Part shown: piece by piece, positions 15,402 through 23,538 of the stretch
Numbering within the stretch: position 1 is the stretch's first letter
Layout of the letters: every line of letters begins with the position of its first letter
DNA from: Pseudomonadales bacterium
GTDB taxonomy: Bacteria > Pseudomonadota > Gammaproteobacteria > Pseudomonadales > Azotimanducaceae
NCBI GenBank assembly: GCA_021295895.1
Contig: JAGWBM010000004.1
Coordinates: forward strand, 1-35,837
DNA: 35,837 bases
Direction: 5' to 3'
Notes under the pieces: model-generated
The model's database searches: none
What the model was told of the DNA's origin: nothing
Seen by the model: the letters and a program-made list of their open reading frames with translations, nothing else
Translations under genes and position numbers: made by a program

Positions 15402-17009
15402 TTGAACTCAGCACGACAGGCCATCGAGAAGACCTCGACGTTGATCGAACGGGGTAGGGAGCACCTCGCCGGGCGCGACGTTGACGAGGTGCAGATGGAG
15501 GTCTACGACCTCGCCCTGTCGACGGCCGAGTTCCACGCCGCGCGTGCCAGCCTGGACTATGCCGACTATCCCGCGCCTTCCGACGAGGCATCCTTCAAGC
15601 GTTCATTGGCGAACCTGTTCAGCGCCGGGGCGCTCGCCGCGGTACTCGGTCGATTGCAGTCCCGGCCCTCCGCGTTCGGTCTCCACCCGGAACATTTCGA
15701 CGGCGGACCACGACGGTTCATCGACGAGCACCTGAAACCATCCAACATCGCGGCAATCGGTGAGACCATCCGGCGGCGCCAGGGCAGGCCGCCCGTCGAC
15801 CACCTGGGTGATGAGAAGTCGCTGATTCGGGACACCTTCCGTCAGTTCGCCGAGGACAAGGTCGTTCCGTTGGCCGAGGACATCCACCGCGGTGACCGCA
15901 TGGTTCCGGAGGCGATCATCGATGGCCTTCGGAAACTCGGATGCTTCGGGTTGTCCGTCCCGTTGCGTTACGGTGGCCTGAAGCCCGACGACCACGAGGA
16001 CAGCCTCGGCATGGTGGTCGTGACCGAAGAACTGTCGCGGGGTTCGCTAGGTGCCGCCGGAAGCCTGATCACGCGGCCCGAGATCATGGCACGTGCCGTA
16101 CTTGACGGCGGAACCGACGCCCAGAAAGCGCGCTGGCTACCGGGAATAGCCGCCGGCGAACCGCTGGTCGCGATCTCGGTGACCGAGCCCGGCACCGGTT
16201 CGGACGTCGCGACCGTTGCGCTGCGCGCGTCACCCACCGACGTCGACGGCAAGCCGGCGTGGGCCCTGAACGGCGGCAAGACCTGGTGCACGTTTGCCGG
16301 GAAGGCGGGCGCCATCCTCGTGCTGGCCCGCACCGAACCGGAAGCCTCACCGCCACATCGAGGGCTTTCCCTATTCGTCGTCGAGAAAACGAGCAGCGAC
16401 GGCCAGGCGTTCGCCGTGGACAGTCCCCTAGGCGGTCGGCTGACCGGTCGGGCGATTCCGACGATCGGTTATCGCGGCATGCATTCGTTCGAACTCTTCT
16501 TCGACGATTTCGTGGTTCCGGCCGACGCGCTGGTAGGCGAGGCCGGCGGCCGGGGCCGGGGTTTCTACTACACGATGAGCGGATTCGCCGGTGGTCGGCT
16601 GCAAACCGCGGCGCGGGCGTGCGGGTTGATGCGAGCGGCATTCGACCGGGCGCTCGAGTACGCCGAGCAGCGTCTCGTGTTCGATCGGCCGGTCGCCGAC
16701 TACCCGCTAACCCTGCAGAAACTGGCCCGGATGGCGGCCACGATCACGGCCTGTCGACACTTTTCGTACGCTGTTGCACGAACCATGGACGCCGGCGACG
16801 ACCAGTTGGAAGCGAGTCTGGTCAAGCTCATCGCCTGCAAGGCCGCCGAGTGGATCACGCGGGAGGCGATGCAGATCCACGGCGGCATGGGGTACGCCGA
16901 GGAAACCGACGTCAGCCGTTATTTCGTGGACGCGCGCGTGCTGTCGATCTTCGAGGGTACCGAAGAGACCCTGGCTCTCAAGGTCGTCGGCAAGTCGCTG
17001 ATCGGTTAA
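15402..17009 (+). CDS. Acyl-CoA dehydrogenase with N-terminal extension, (2S)-methylsuccinyl-CoA dehydrogenase-like
   Basis: 535 residues from a TTG start. A helical extension of about 145 residues (with EVQMEVYDLALSTAEFHAARASLDYA) precedes a complete acyl-CoA dehydrogenase core. The core contains ISVTEPGTGSDVAT and the flavin segment WCTFAG. MQIHGGMGYAEETDVSRYFVDARVL lies near the C-terminus and SIFEGTEET holds the catalytic base, Glu518. Typical enzymes are about 380 residues. The extension, overall length and ending RVLSIFEGTEETLALKV recall Mcd, which oxidises (2S)-methylsuccinyl-CoA to mesaconyl-CoA in the ethylmalonyl-CoA pathway. That substrate call is from memory of the family and moderate in confidence. 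Electrons would pass to the EtfAB/ETF-QO system encoded further right. Confidence 0.85.
   Translation: MNSARQAIEKTSTLIERGREHLAGRDVDEVQMEVYDLALSTAEFHAARASLDYADYPAPSDEASFKRSLANLFSAGALAAVLGRLQSRPSAFGLHPEHFDGGPRRFIDEHLKPSNIAAIGETIRRRQGRPPVDHLGDEKSLIRDTFRQFAEDKVVPLAEDIHRGDRMVPEAIIDGLRKLGCFGLSVPLRYGGLKPDDHEDSLGMVVVTEELSRGSLGAAGSLITRPEIMARAVLDGGTDAQKARWLPGIAAGEPLVAISVTEPGTGSDVATVALRASPTDVDGKPAWALNGGKTWCTFAGKAGAILVLARTEPEASPPHRGLSLFVVEKTSSDGQAFAVDSPLGGRLTGRAIPTIGYRGMHSFELFFDDFVVPADALVGEAGGRGRGFYYTMSGFAGGRLQTAARACGLMRAAFDRALEYAEQRLVFDRPVADYPLTLQKLARMAATITACRHFSYAVARTMDAGDDQLEASLVKLIACKAAEWITREAMQIHGGMGYAEETDVSRYFVDARVLSIFEGTEETLALKVVGKSLIG
15452..15459 (+). promoter_or_regulatory. KOPS octamer GGGNAGGG pointing right, towards dif
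   Basis: GGGTAGGG on the plus strand near the start of the acyl-CoA dehydrogenase gene, about 1.8 kb before dif and pointing to it. Confidence 0.55.
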
Positions 17010-17060
17010 CCGGGTGTCCCGGCGCACCGGTCCCGTCGGCGAGTCTTGGGTGGGGGACCG

Positions 17061-17102
17061 CGCGCCCTTCGGGCGCGTTTCGAGAATGCTTGCGCATTCT
17101 CG
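17061..17102 (+). terminator. Two tandem hairpins after the acyl-CoA dehydrogenase gene
   Basis: Hairpin one is CGCGCCC-TTC-GGGCGCG at 17061-17077 (7-bp stem). Hairpin two is CGAGAATGC-TTGC-GCATTCTCG at 17081-17102 (9-bp stem). They start about 50 bases after the stop codon. No T-run follows, so this may be a transcript-end stabiliser or a non-canonical terminator, and it could protect the dif site from read-through. Confidence 0.55.
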
Positions 17103-17233
17103 TGACAGCCAGCTAACGCCTTGCACTGCCTTGGCGTATGTTTCGTGGAAGGTTGCGGCGGCAGGTAGCTGAAAGGACGGCATAAATCGGCAGGCGCATG
17201 GGTCGGGGGGGCTCGCACCACGCCCCACAACAA

Positions 17234-17261
17234 ACTTCGCATAATGTATATTATGTTAAAT
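17234..17261 (+). other. dif: Chromosome dimer resolution site dif (XerC/XerD recombination site)
   Basis: A 28-bp site made of an 11-bp XerC arm ACTTCGCATAA (17234-17244), the central hexamer TGTATA (17245-17250) and an 11-bp XerD arm TTATGTTAAAT (17251-17261). The inner 24 bases are identical to the Escherichia coli dif sequence as I recall it. The first four bases, ACTT, fit the gammaproteobacterial consensus (R-N-T-K). It lies in the convergent spacer between the acyl-CoA dehydrogenase and gspM, 45 bases from the gspM stop, and marks the chromosome terminus. Nearby KOPS octamers change direction here. No second copy flanks it, so no Xer-integrated element is evident. Confidence 0.93.
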
Positions 17262-17306
17262 TACGCGCCGGCGGGCACCGCAGCATGACGCCCGTGCGGC
17301 GAAAGC

Positions 17307-17807
17307 TCAGCGCAGGCTGAACCGGGCATCGACCCTACCCGACTCGTTGAGATCGATGTCCGCCCGGGTGATCTCGACACCGTGACGGGTTTCCAGCGCG
17401 TGTGCCCAGCGCAGCACCTTTTCGAACTGCTCTGCTTCGACCCGCGCACTTACCCCGTCGGTTTCCGTTTGCGTGCGTCGCGGTCGGAAACCGACTTGGG
17501 CCGCAGTGCTGTTGACCACCGTGGAGAGCAACTCGCCCGATCCACCCGCACTGTCGCCACGCGAAACCCGGTGTTGATTGCGTTTCATCCATTCGAGGTC
17601 GCGCTGTTCGTTCAGGTATCGGGTCACGGCCTCACCGCGGAATCCCAGTAGTGAGTCGATGACCGCATACAGTACCAACGCAAGGAGCAGCCCGAGACAG
17701 ATACGCACCAGGAAGCGTTCGCGAGCGGCCAGCGCCTCGTAGCGCCGTCTTAGAGTCGATCGGCCCCAGGTTGTGCTAATGGATTCGAATACGGCCATTG
17801 CTGTCAC
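17307..17807 (-). CDS. gspM: Type II secretion system protein GspM
   Basis: 166 residues from a GTG that overlaps the gspL stop as GTGA. It has a short cytoplasmic start, one membrane helix (FLVRICLGLLLALVLYAVIDSLL) and a periplasmic ferredoxin-like domain ending in the VEAEQFEKVLRWAHALETRHGV region. GspM is a bitopic inner-membrane protein that pairs with GspL in the assembly platform. The sequence is weakly conserved, but its size, topology and position as last gene after gspL make the call firm. The stop lies 45 bases from the dif site. Confidence 0.88.
   Translation of the reverse strand: MTAMAVFESISTTWGRSTLRRRYEALAARERFLVRICLGLLLALVLYAVIDSLLGFRGEAVTRYLNEQRDLEWMKRNQHRVSRGDSAGGSGELLSTVVNSTAAQVGFRPRRTQTETDGVSARVEAEQFEKVLRWAHALETRHGVEITRADIDLNESGRVDARFSLR
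17333..17340 (-). promoter_or_regulatory. KOPS octamer pointing left, towards dif
   Basis: CCCTACCC on the plus strand, which is GGGTAGGG on the minus strand. It lies 72 bases right of dif inside gspM and points to dif. Confidence 0.6.
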
Positions 17808-19054
17808 CCCGAAACGCGTAGCCGCGCACCGATCCGGGCGCCCGACTGCGCCGAATCGGTGGAGATGACTTCCATATCCAACCCCTGCCGCCTGAGCGAC
17901 GCGCCCAGGCGCTCCAACACCGCGTCGTCGGTCACCAACAGGTCGGCGTCCAGGCCCCGACGCGGCGAATAGGTCACGCCACGAAGCTCGAATGAACCCG
18001 AAATGTCGGCGAGACCCATCCCGAATTGTCCGAACAGACCATGGAAGCTCTCGTCCGCGCCCGTTGCCTGGCCCAGCAACCGTCTCATCCGCGACGCCGG
18101 GTTCCCGGCAACGCGGTCGACGCGGTAGAGTGATCGGTAGAGGTCGACGGCCTGCTCCCGGAACCGCGATGCCTGGTAGTCCGCCCAGAATCCCTGGGCC
18201 GCCAACAGGCCTAGAACAACCCCGAGCCAGACACCCGCCGCCGCGGCGATCGGTCGCCAGCGCGACAAGGCACCGGTCGGGCGTCGCCTCACGGCATAGT
18301 CTCCTTGCAGCAGGTTGACCGCCCGCCCGTCGAACTCCCCGGCGAGAAATCCGAGTACCGATGTCTCGACCGGCATTTCCTCGACCTCGAAACCCTCGAC
18401 GCCCAATCCCGGAAGGTCAGCTAGCGTCCCGTTGATCAAACGCAACACCGGCCGCTCCGCGGCGTTCAGCGACCCGCGGGCAACACCCTCGAGCACCTCG
18501 CCGAGGTTGGGCAGGTCTACGGACGCCATCTGTTCCGATGCCCGAACCAGCGCGTGATCGCCCTCGAAGAGCACGCTTACGACGTCCGTGTCGTTCGCGA
18601 GAGCCATGGCATCGGCGGTCATCAAGCCGGGTTGAATTCCGGTCTCGGCGAGGAACGCCAACCAATCCTCGACGCTGCTCCGGGGTGCGACCAGGCAATG
18701 CACGGGCTCGTTGCGCACCAAATCCGCACTGGCCACCTGCATCGTATCGATGTCATCGGCAACGAATTCTTCGACGGCATAGCGCACGGCCCGCCGCATT
18801 TGGGTGGCACTGCGTCCCGGAACCTCGCAACTGGCCGACAGGACGTCGCCCACGGGCACCAGAACCACGACCCTTGCCGGATCCTCCGCCCACGGCGCAA
18901 CGGTCTCGACGATTCGGGAAAGCCCCCCGGCGTCGGCCTGCCCCGCCGCTTCGGTCATCCCGTCGTCGTCGCAAACCAGGTAGTCGACACTCGCATCGAC
19001 ACCCGCCTCCGTGTGCACCACCGGCGTCTTGATCCGAACGAACAACCGCGTCAT
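17804..19054 (-). CDS. gspL: Type II secretion system protein GspL
   Basis: 416 residues; the ATG at 19054 overlaps the gspK stop as ATGA, which fixes the start. The cytoplasmic N-terminal half is an actin-like domain (RRAVRYAVEEFVADDIDTMQVA region) that binds the N-terminal domain of the ATPase GspE. One membrane helix follows (WRPIAAAAGVWLGVVLGLLAA), then a periplasmic ferredoxin-like domain that pairs with GspM. Length matches the family (about 380-420). GspL transmits ATPase work to pseudopilus assembly in the inner-membrane platform. Confidence 0.9.
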   Translation of the reverse strand: MTRLFVRIKTPVVHTEAGVDASVDYLVCDDDGMTEAAGQADAGGLSRIVETVAPWAEDPARVVVLVPVGDVLSASCEVPGRSATQMRRAVRYAVEEFVADDIDTMQVASADLVRNEPVHCLVAPRSSVEDWLAFLAETGIQPGLMTADAMALANDTDVVSVLFEGDHALVRASEQMASVDLPNLGEVLEGVARGSLNAAERPVLRLINGTLADLPGLGVEGFEVEEMPVETSVLGFLAGEFDGRAVNLLQGDYAVRRRPTGALSRWRPIAAAAGVWLGVVLGLLAAQGFWADYQASRFREQAVDLYRSLYRVDRVAGNPASRMRRLLGQATGADESFHGLFGQFGMGLADISGSFELRGVTYSPRRGLDADLLVTDDAVLERLGASLRRQGLDMEVISTDSAQSGARIGARLRVSG

Positions 19055-20031
19055 CGCGCTGACTCCGTACCCGATGCGGCCTCGTCGGCCGGGGATTCGA
19101 ACCGGCGACCGAAGGTCCGCGACACCACGGACAGCGTCCCGTCTTCGCGGTCGCGGTGCAGTATCGACGTGAGCTCCGATCGCGTATCGCTGACCGTTGC
19201 CCTCACCTGCACCTGGAAGAACTCGCTGCCCACACCGAGCGCTGCAGCGCTTTCGCCCAACGGCGCATACCTGGCGACAATCCGTTCCACGTCGTCGAAG
19301 TCGCGCACTTGCTCGACTAGCAGCTGGGCGTCCGCAGCCGGGAAATTCGGAGCCAAACTGGCGAGGACGGCCTCGGTGACCGTGTTGATGTTGATCGCCA
19401 GCCGGTCGGTGGGCAGAACCGCGACATGGGGCTCGAGCCGAGCGTATTCGGCGCGCGAATCGAACGGCACGGCAAGGCGGAGTTCGGATCTGTCGGCCGC
19501 GCGCTGGTCCGCCGCTCGGTGCGGGGGCTCGCGCAGCAGGTAGTCCGCATCCTCGGCACCGTAGGGTTGCACCTCCTGATCCGCATCGATCCAGTCGACC
19601 CAGGCGTCCACGGTGCCGGGATCCAACTCCAGGTGCGTGAACAACCGTTTCAGCCGCGCCGTATTCTGTGGACCTTCGGCGCCAATCACGCTGTTCAGAT
19701 TGAACCGCGACGAGAGGTCCACGACGCGTATTTCGATGCCCCCGTCGTCGACCTCGAAGGCTTCCGTCGTTGACCAATCTTCGAGCAGCGTGTCCTTGGA
19801 CCGGGTCCCTTCGTCCTCCCAATCGGCATAGAGCAGTTGCCGTGCGTACTGCTCGCCCCCCAGGGCATACTCGCGCGCCTGCGAACCGGCCAGCGTTTGA
19901 CGGCTGACCGCGACCCCGAACGCGTGGCGGTTCGCTATCTCGTAGGCCAGTGCCGTGGTAACGGCCACGATGAGCAGGACACTGACAAGTGCCAGGCCGC
20001 GCGGCGTGGTACGACGTCGACCCTCGGCCAT
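19051..20031 (-). CDS. gspK: Type II secretion minor pseudopilin GspK
   Basis: About 326 residues; the ATG at 20031 overlaps the gspJ stop as TGATG, and a GTG one codon earlier (20034) is also possible. The prepilin leader is cut after Gly in RGLALVSVLLIVAVTTALAYEI. Position 5 of the mature protein is Ser rather than Glu, as expected for GspK, which caps the pseudopilus tip and lacks Glu5. The large alpha domain typical of GspK is present, with DLSSRFNLNSV, DAWVDWIDADQEVQPYGAED and a late TVTEAVLASLAPNF segment. The length is right for the family. Confidence 0.92.
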   Translation of the reverse strand: MAEGRRRTTPRGLALVSVLLIVAVTTALAYEIANRHAFGVAVSRQTLAGSQAREYALGGEQYARQLLYADWEDEGTRSKDTLLEDWSTTEAFEVDDGGIEIRVVDLSSRFNLNSVIGAEGPQNTARLKRLFTHLELDPGTVDAWVDWIDADQEVQPYGAEDADYLLREPPHRAADQRAADRSELRLAVPFDSRAEYARLEPHVAVLPTDRLAININTVTEAVLASLAPNFPAADAQLLVEQVRDFDDVERIVARYAPLGESAAALGVGSEFFQVQVRATVSDTRSELTSILHRDREDGTLSVVSRTFGRRFESPADEAASGTESAR

Positions 20032-20774
20032 CACGATCGGACCCGCCCGGCTTCGACTTCCCGGGGGGCCGGTGCGCCAGGCCGGTTATCGGTCACGTCG
20101 GCTGCGCCGGGTACCACCAGCCACAAACGTTCGATATGCCCATACCGCTGGAGTCGCAGCGCCAGGGCCACTGCGGCGAGTTCCGTCGCAGTTTCGTCCT
20201 CCGCCGCGACCACGGGCCAGAAGCCGTGCTGTTCGCCTTGGTCGTCGTGGGCGGCAAAACTCGCCTCCTCGACCCCTTTCAGGAGGATCTGGGGAATCGG
20301 CTCGGAACCCGGGGAGCGATCCAAGACCGGCCAGAACAGACGAATCAGCGTGTCGTCCCTATGCACGTAGGCGACCCGCTGCAGTTCGCTACGAGGCTTC
20401 GCAAGTGGGTTTTGCCATCCCGCTCGGGTCAGTTCCAAGAGACTGGTTCCGGAAATGGTCACCGGGCTCGTTGGCTCGCCGAGTTCGTCCTTCACCGTCC
20501 GCCGGGTCAACTGCATGATGTCGCGACCGATGATGTCCATGGCTCGTTGCACATCCGAGAGCGCGTCGCCGCGGTCGCGCGTCGTCTCGCCGAGGCGGAT
20601 CGTGGCGGTGAGAATCTGTGTCGCCATGAGGCCGATGACGGCGAACACCGCCAGCGCCGTCATCATCTCCATCAGGGTGAACGCGGCTTGGCTGGCAACG
20701 GGTTTGGCGGGTTTTGCCAGTCTGGCCGCAGAGCCGGTACGCAGAGCGAGCGCATTGGTTGTGCCGTGGCGCAT
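20031..20774 (-). CDS. gspJ: Type II secretion minor pseudopilin GspJ
   Basis: 247 residues; the ATG at 20774 overlaps the gspI stop as TGATG. The prepilin signal reads SQAAFTLMEMMTALAVFAVIG, so the residue before the cut is Ala instead of the usual Gly, while Glu5 is kept. Prepilin peptidase tolerates Ala here, with lower efficiency reported in some systems. The rest resembles GspJ, with LGETTRDRGDALSDVQRAMDIIGRDI and a C-terminal strand-rich part. GspJ joins GspI and GspK at the pseudopilus tip. An ATG at 20870 would extend into gspI and is unlikely. Confidence 0.9.
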   Translation of the reverse strand: MRHGTTNALALRTGSAARLAKPAKPVASQAAFTLMEMMTALAVFAVIGLMATQILTATIRLGETTRDRGDALSDVQRAMDIIGRDIMQLTRRTVKDELGEPTSPVTISGTSLLELTRAGWQNPLAKPRSELQRVAYVHRDDTLIRLFWPVLDRSPGSEPIPQILLKGVEEASFAAHDDQGEQHGFWPVVAAEDETATELAAVALALRLQRYGHIERLWLVVPGAADVTDNRPGAPAPREVEAGRVRS

Positions 20775-21181
20775 CAATGCAACCCCACGAACGCGACCAA
20801 GGCATCGATCTTGCCGACGTCCCGGCCTTCCGCCAGCACATGGACGGAGATTTCCACCCGGTACAGCCAAGGGTGGTCGGTAGTCGTGATGTCCTTGACC
20901 ACCTGCCAGTAGCGGTCACCGTGGGACACCCGGTCCGTGCTGCTCCCGGGTCGGGGCGGCTCGTCGTCGACGCGGAGTTTCAAGCGCAGCTTGGCGATCT
21001 CGTTTTCGGCCACCCATCGGGCGAAGGTCTGCTGTTCGAGGCCCCCGAGTTGGCGTGCCGTGGCACTCCCCTGGTTGAAGACGACGATGGAAACGATGGC
21101 AAGGATCGCCAAGGCGATCAGCAACTCGAGCAACGTGAACCCGGCAAGACGCCGACGGGTACGGAATGTGGGCACGGTCAT
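20774..21181 (-). CDS. gspI: Type II secretion minor pseudopilin GspI
   Basis: 135 residues; the ATG at 21181 overlaps the gspH stop as ATGA. The leader is short and basic (TVPTFRTRRRLAG) and is cut before FTLLELLIALAILAIV, with Glu5 present. The mature part has QTFARWVAENEIAKLRL, the GspI hallmark of an alpha-helix with WVAENE. GspI starts the tip complex with GspJ and GspK. Size is typical of the family (about 120-130). Confidence 0.92.
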   Translation of the reverse strand: MTVPTFRTRRRLAGFTLLELLIALAILAIVSIVVFNQGSATARQLGGLEQQTFARWVAENEIAKLRLKLRVDDEPPRPGSSTDRVSHGDRYWQVVKDITTTDHPWLYRVEISVHVLAEGRDVGKIDALVAFVGLH

Positions 21182-21852
21182 CGAGCGAAGCCTGCCTCGT
21201 GCAGCCACTCCCGGAGCCCCTCGTCCTCCGCGTCGACATCCGTCTCCGCGACGGCACGGGCGCGTTGGATGCCGTCGGATCGGGCGACCCAGGCCGCGTA
21301 CCCCTCGCCGGCCGAAACGGTAATCTTGAACGGCGTCATTTCACCGCCCGGATAGATAACCACGTCCGGCGAACGCGTGCCGTCGTCTGAGCCGGCGTCC
21401 GCCACTCCCGAAGCCGATTCGCCTCCCCCATTGTTTTGCAACCACGGCAGTTCCGCCAGGTCGGCTTCCTTGTTCTCGAAGATTTGCCCGACCACGAACT
21501 CGATATTGTTCTCGGAGGCGTCCGCACTGAATTCCCGTCGCTCCACGTCGTTCCACTCGTCCCCGGCGACGTCGTATTCCTTAAACCGGTAGGTGCCGCC
21601 ATCGACCAGCAGGCCCCACACCGCGTTGCGTAGCCTCGCCTCGTCGCGTGCCAACTCCACCGCCAACGCCAGACGCTCCGCTTCGGCGCGTACAGTGCGC
21701 TGCCGTCCGACATCCGTGGCGCCGAGCACCACGACCGAGGCCAGGATGCCGATGATGGCAACGACCAGCAGGATCTCGAGCAGCGTGAATCCCGCTCCAC
21801 CGGCCCGGGTCCCTCTTTCGCTACAGGTCGGCGTAGCGAACATCGGCGTCAT
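21178..21852 (-). CDS. gspH: Type II secretion minor pseudopilin GspH
   Basis: 224 residues from the ATG at 21852, which overlaps gspG by 32 bases; an in-frame ATG at 21843 is also possible. The prepilin cut is in GAGFTLLEILLVVAIIGILASVV, with Glu5 present. The following helix (AERLALAVELARDEARLRNAVWGLLVDG) is the usual GspH/FimT pattern. The C-terminal domain includes an acidic, Ser- and Gly-rich insert (about residues 140-160), longer than in many GspH proteins. GspH links the major pseudopilin shaft to the tip. Confidence 0.9.
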   Translation of the reverse strand: MTPMFATPTCSERGTRAGGAGFTLLEILLVVAIIGILASVVVLGATDVGRQRTVRAEAERLALAVELARDEARLRNAVWGLLVDGGTYRFKEYDVAGDEWNDVERREFSADASENNIEFVVGQIFENKEADLAELPWLQNNGGGESASGVADAGSDDGTRSPDVVIYPGGEMTPFKITVSAGEGYAAWVARSDGIQRARAVAETDVDAEDEGLREWLHEAGFAR

Positions 21853-22255
21853 AGCCTTCGCCGCCTTCCATGCCGTCGGCGCCGAGCGACATCAGTTCAA
21901 AGGTGTGGCCATCCTCCAGATAGACGTACTCGTTGCCCCATTGATCCAAGGGATACTTGCGCAGGTAGGGCATCGGTCCCCAGGACTTCGGTTCGGGGTG
22001 TCCGGTGGGCTTGTTGACCAGCGCTTCGAGGCCTTGGTCCGTGGACGGGTAGTGGCCGTTCTGCATGTGGTAGATGTCGAGAGACTGGCCGATGCTGCGG
22101 ATGTCGGACTTCTGCGCCGTCAACCGAGCGTCCTGGTCCCGCCCGATCAGGTTAGGCACGATCACGGCAATCAGGATGCCGAGGATCGCAACGACCATCA
22201 TGATCTCGATCAGCGTCATTCCGCTCTCGTTCCGGGGGCTTCTTCGTTTGTTCAT
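21821..22255 (-). CDS. gspG: Type II secretion major pseudopilin GspG
   Basis: 144 residues from the ATG at 22255. The signal ends ESG and is followed by MTLIEIMMVVAILGILIAV, so Met takes the usual Phe position at +1; Glu5 is kept. The mature body has YPSTDQGLEAL and the calcium-site loop near the end (GADGMEGGEGYDADV), both standard in GspG. GspG forms the pseudopilus shaft that pushes exoproteins through the GspD channel. It starts 32 bases after gspF, with no clear separate promoter. Confidence 0.95.
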   Translation of the reverse strand: MNKRRSPRNESGMTLIEIMMVVAILGILIAVIVPNLIGRDQDARLTAQKSDIRSIGQSLDIYHMQNGHYPSTDQGLEALVNKPTGHPEPKSWGPMPYLRKYPLDQWGNEYVYLEDGHTFELMSLGADGMEGGEGYDADVRYADL

Positions 22256-22287
22256 CGGGTTCCCTTCAACTTTTCGGACCGCGGTAG

Positions 22288-23520
22288 TTAGGACACAAGC
22301 TGGTTCATGCTGAGTATCGGCACGAGTATCGCCAGCACGATCATGAGTACCAGCCCGGCCATGAACAGCAGCATCAACGGCTGAAACAACTGCACCAGGG
22401 TCGCGACCAACCGGGTCAACTCCTTCTGCTGATAGTCCGCCACCTTGGCCAGCATCGAGTCCAATTGCCCGCTTGCTTCGCCGCTGGCCACCATGTGCAG
22501 CAACATCGGCGGAAAATACCGAACGCTTTCCAGGGCGGCCCGCAGGCTCGATCCCTCGCTGACCGATTGGACCGCCTCCGCGAGCCTTCGTTTCAGCCAA
22601 CTGTTGGTCACGACTTCCGTGGCAATGTGCATGGCATCTACCAGCGGCACACCGCTCGACGAGAGGATCGCCAAGGTGCTGGCGTAGCGACTCGCGTTGC
22701 CGCTCCTCACCACCTTCCCCGCGATCGGGAGCTCAAGTTTGCGGTGATCCCACCCCAACCGGAAATCGCCCTGGCGCAACAGCCACCGCGAGAGCACGAC
22801 GATGCCCGCGACGACAATCGCGATGATCCACCAGTTGCCGCGCAGGAATCCGCTGATGTCGATGAGCGCCGTCGTGAGGAATGGCAGTTCGTTGCCGGTG
22901 CGCTCGAACACGCCGACGATCTTGGGCACCACGTAGACCATCAGTCCGGAAATGATCCCAATCGACACGACGAAGAGCAGGATGGGATAGAACAGGGCCA
23001 TCTGCACGTTGCGTACGGATTCGAAGCGCTGCTCGGTGTGGTCGGCCAGGTTGTCGAGAACCGCGTGAAGGTATCCCGACTGCTCGCCTGCAGCCACGGT
23101 GGAGCAGTACATCGGGCCGAATGCGCCCGGGTATGCCTTGAGTGCCGCCGCGAGGGAGTGGCCTTCGAGCACCTGGGCGCGGACATTCATGACCAGTGCC
23201 GAGACGCGGCGCTTGTCGGATTGTCGCGCAATCGTGTGCAGCGATTCCTCGACGGGCAACCCCGCCGCAACCAACGTGGCAAGCTGACGTGTAAACAGGG
23301 CCAACTCCAAGGGCGCCATGGCGCGCCGCAATCCCAACCGAATCCCGGACCCACTTCCCTGGGATTGGCCATCCGAGGTGTTGGCCGCGTGGACGACGGA
23401 TGTTGGTGCCAACCCCCGGTCGCGCAGCGTTTGGCGAACCTGGCGAGTGCTGTCACCTTCCTCGATGCCCTTCTTGTGCCGGCCCCTGGCGTCGATGGCC
23501 GTGTATTCGAAAGCCGCCAT
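22288..23520 (-). CDS. gspF: Type II secretion inner-membrane platform protein GspF
   Basis: 410 residues. It starts MAAFEYTAIDARGRHKKG, the family opening, then has two T2SSF domains. The first includes ELALFTRQLATLVAAGLPVEESL; the second includes RYASTLAILSSSGVPLVDAM. The GE-type motif occurs in both (AAGEQSGYL and ASGEASGQL). Three membrane helices are visible, at about 170-190, 225-245 and 380-405. GspF is the polytopic core of the assembly platform and probably couples GspE rotation to pilin addition. It starts 18 bases after gspE. Confidence 0.95.
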   Translation of the reverse strand: MAAFEYTAIDARGRHKKGIEEGDSTRQVRQTLRDRGLAPTSVVHAANTSDGQSQGSGSGIRLGLRRAMAPLELALFTRQLATLVAAGLPVEESLHTIARQSDKRRVSALVMNVRAQVLEGHSLAAALKAYPGAFGPMYCSTVAAGEQSGYLHAVLDNLADHTEQRFESVRNVQMALFYPILLFVVSIGIISGLMVYVVPKIVGVFERTGNELPFLTTALIDISGFLRGNWWIIAIVVAGIVVLSRWLLRQGDFRLGWDHRKLELPIAGKVVRSGNASRYASTLAILSSSGVPLVDAMHIATEVVTNSWLKRRLAEAVQSVSEGSSLRAALESVRYFPPMLLHMVASGEASGQLDSMLAKVADYQQKELTRLVATLVQLFQPLMLLFMAGLVLMIVLAILVPILSMNQLVS

Positions 23521-23538
23521 GGACCCAAAAACCCTGGC

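Noticed and set aside
17234..17261. Resemblance of the dif region to loxP (shared CTTCG and ATAATGTAT)
   Set aside because: The arms are not the inverted 13-mers of loxP, whereas all 28 positions fit the dif consensus and the setting is chromosomal.
17234..17261. Element integrated at dif by Xer recombination
   Set aside because: Only one dif copy is seen, with ordinary chromosomal genes on both sides.
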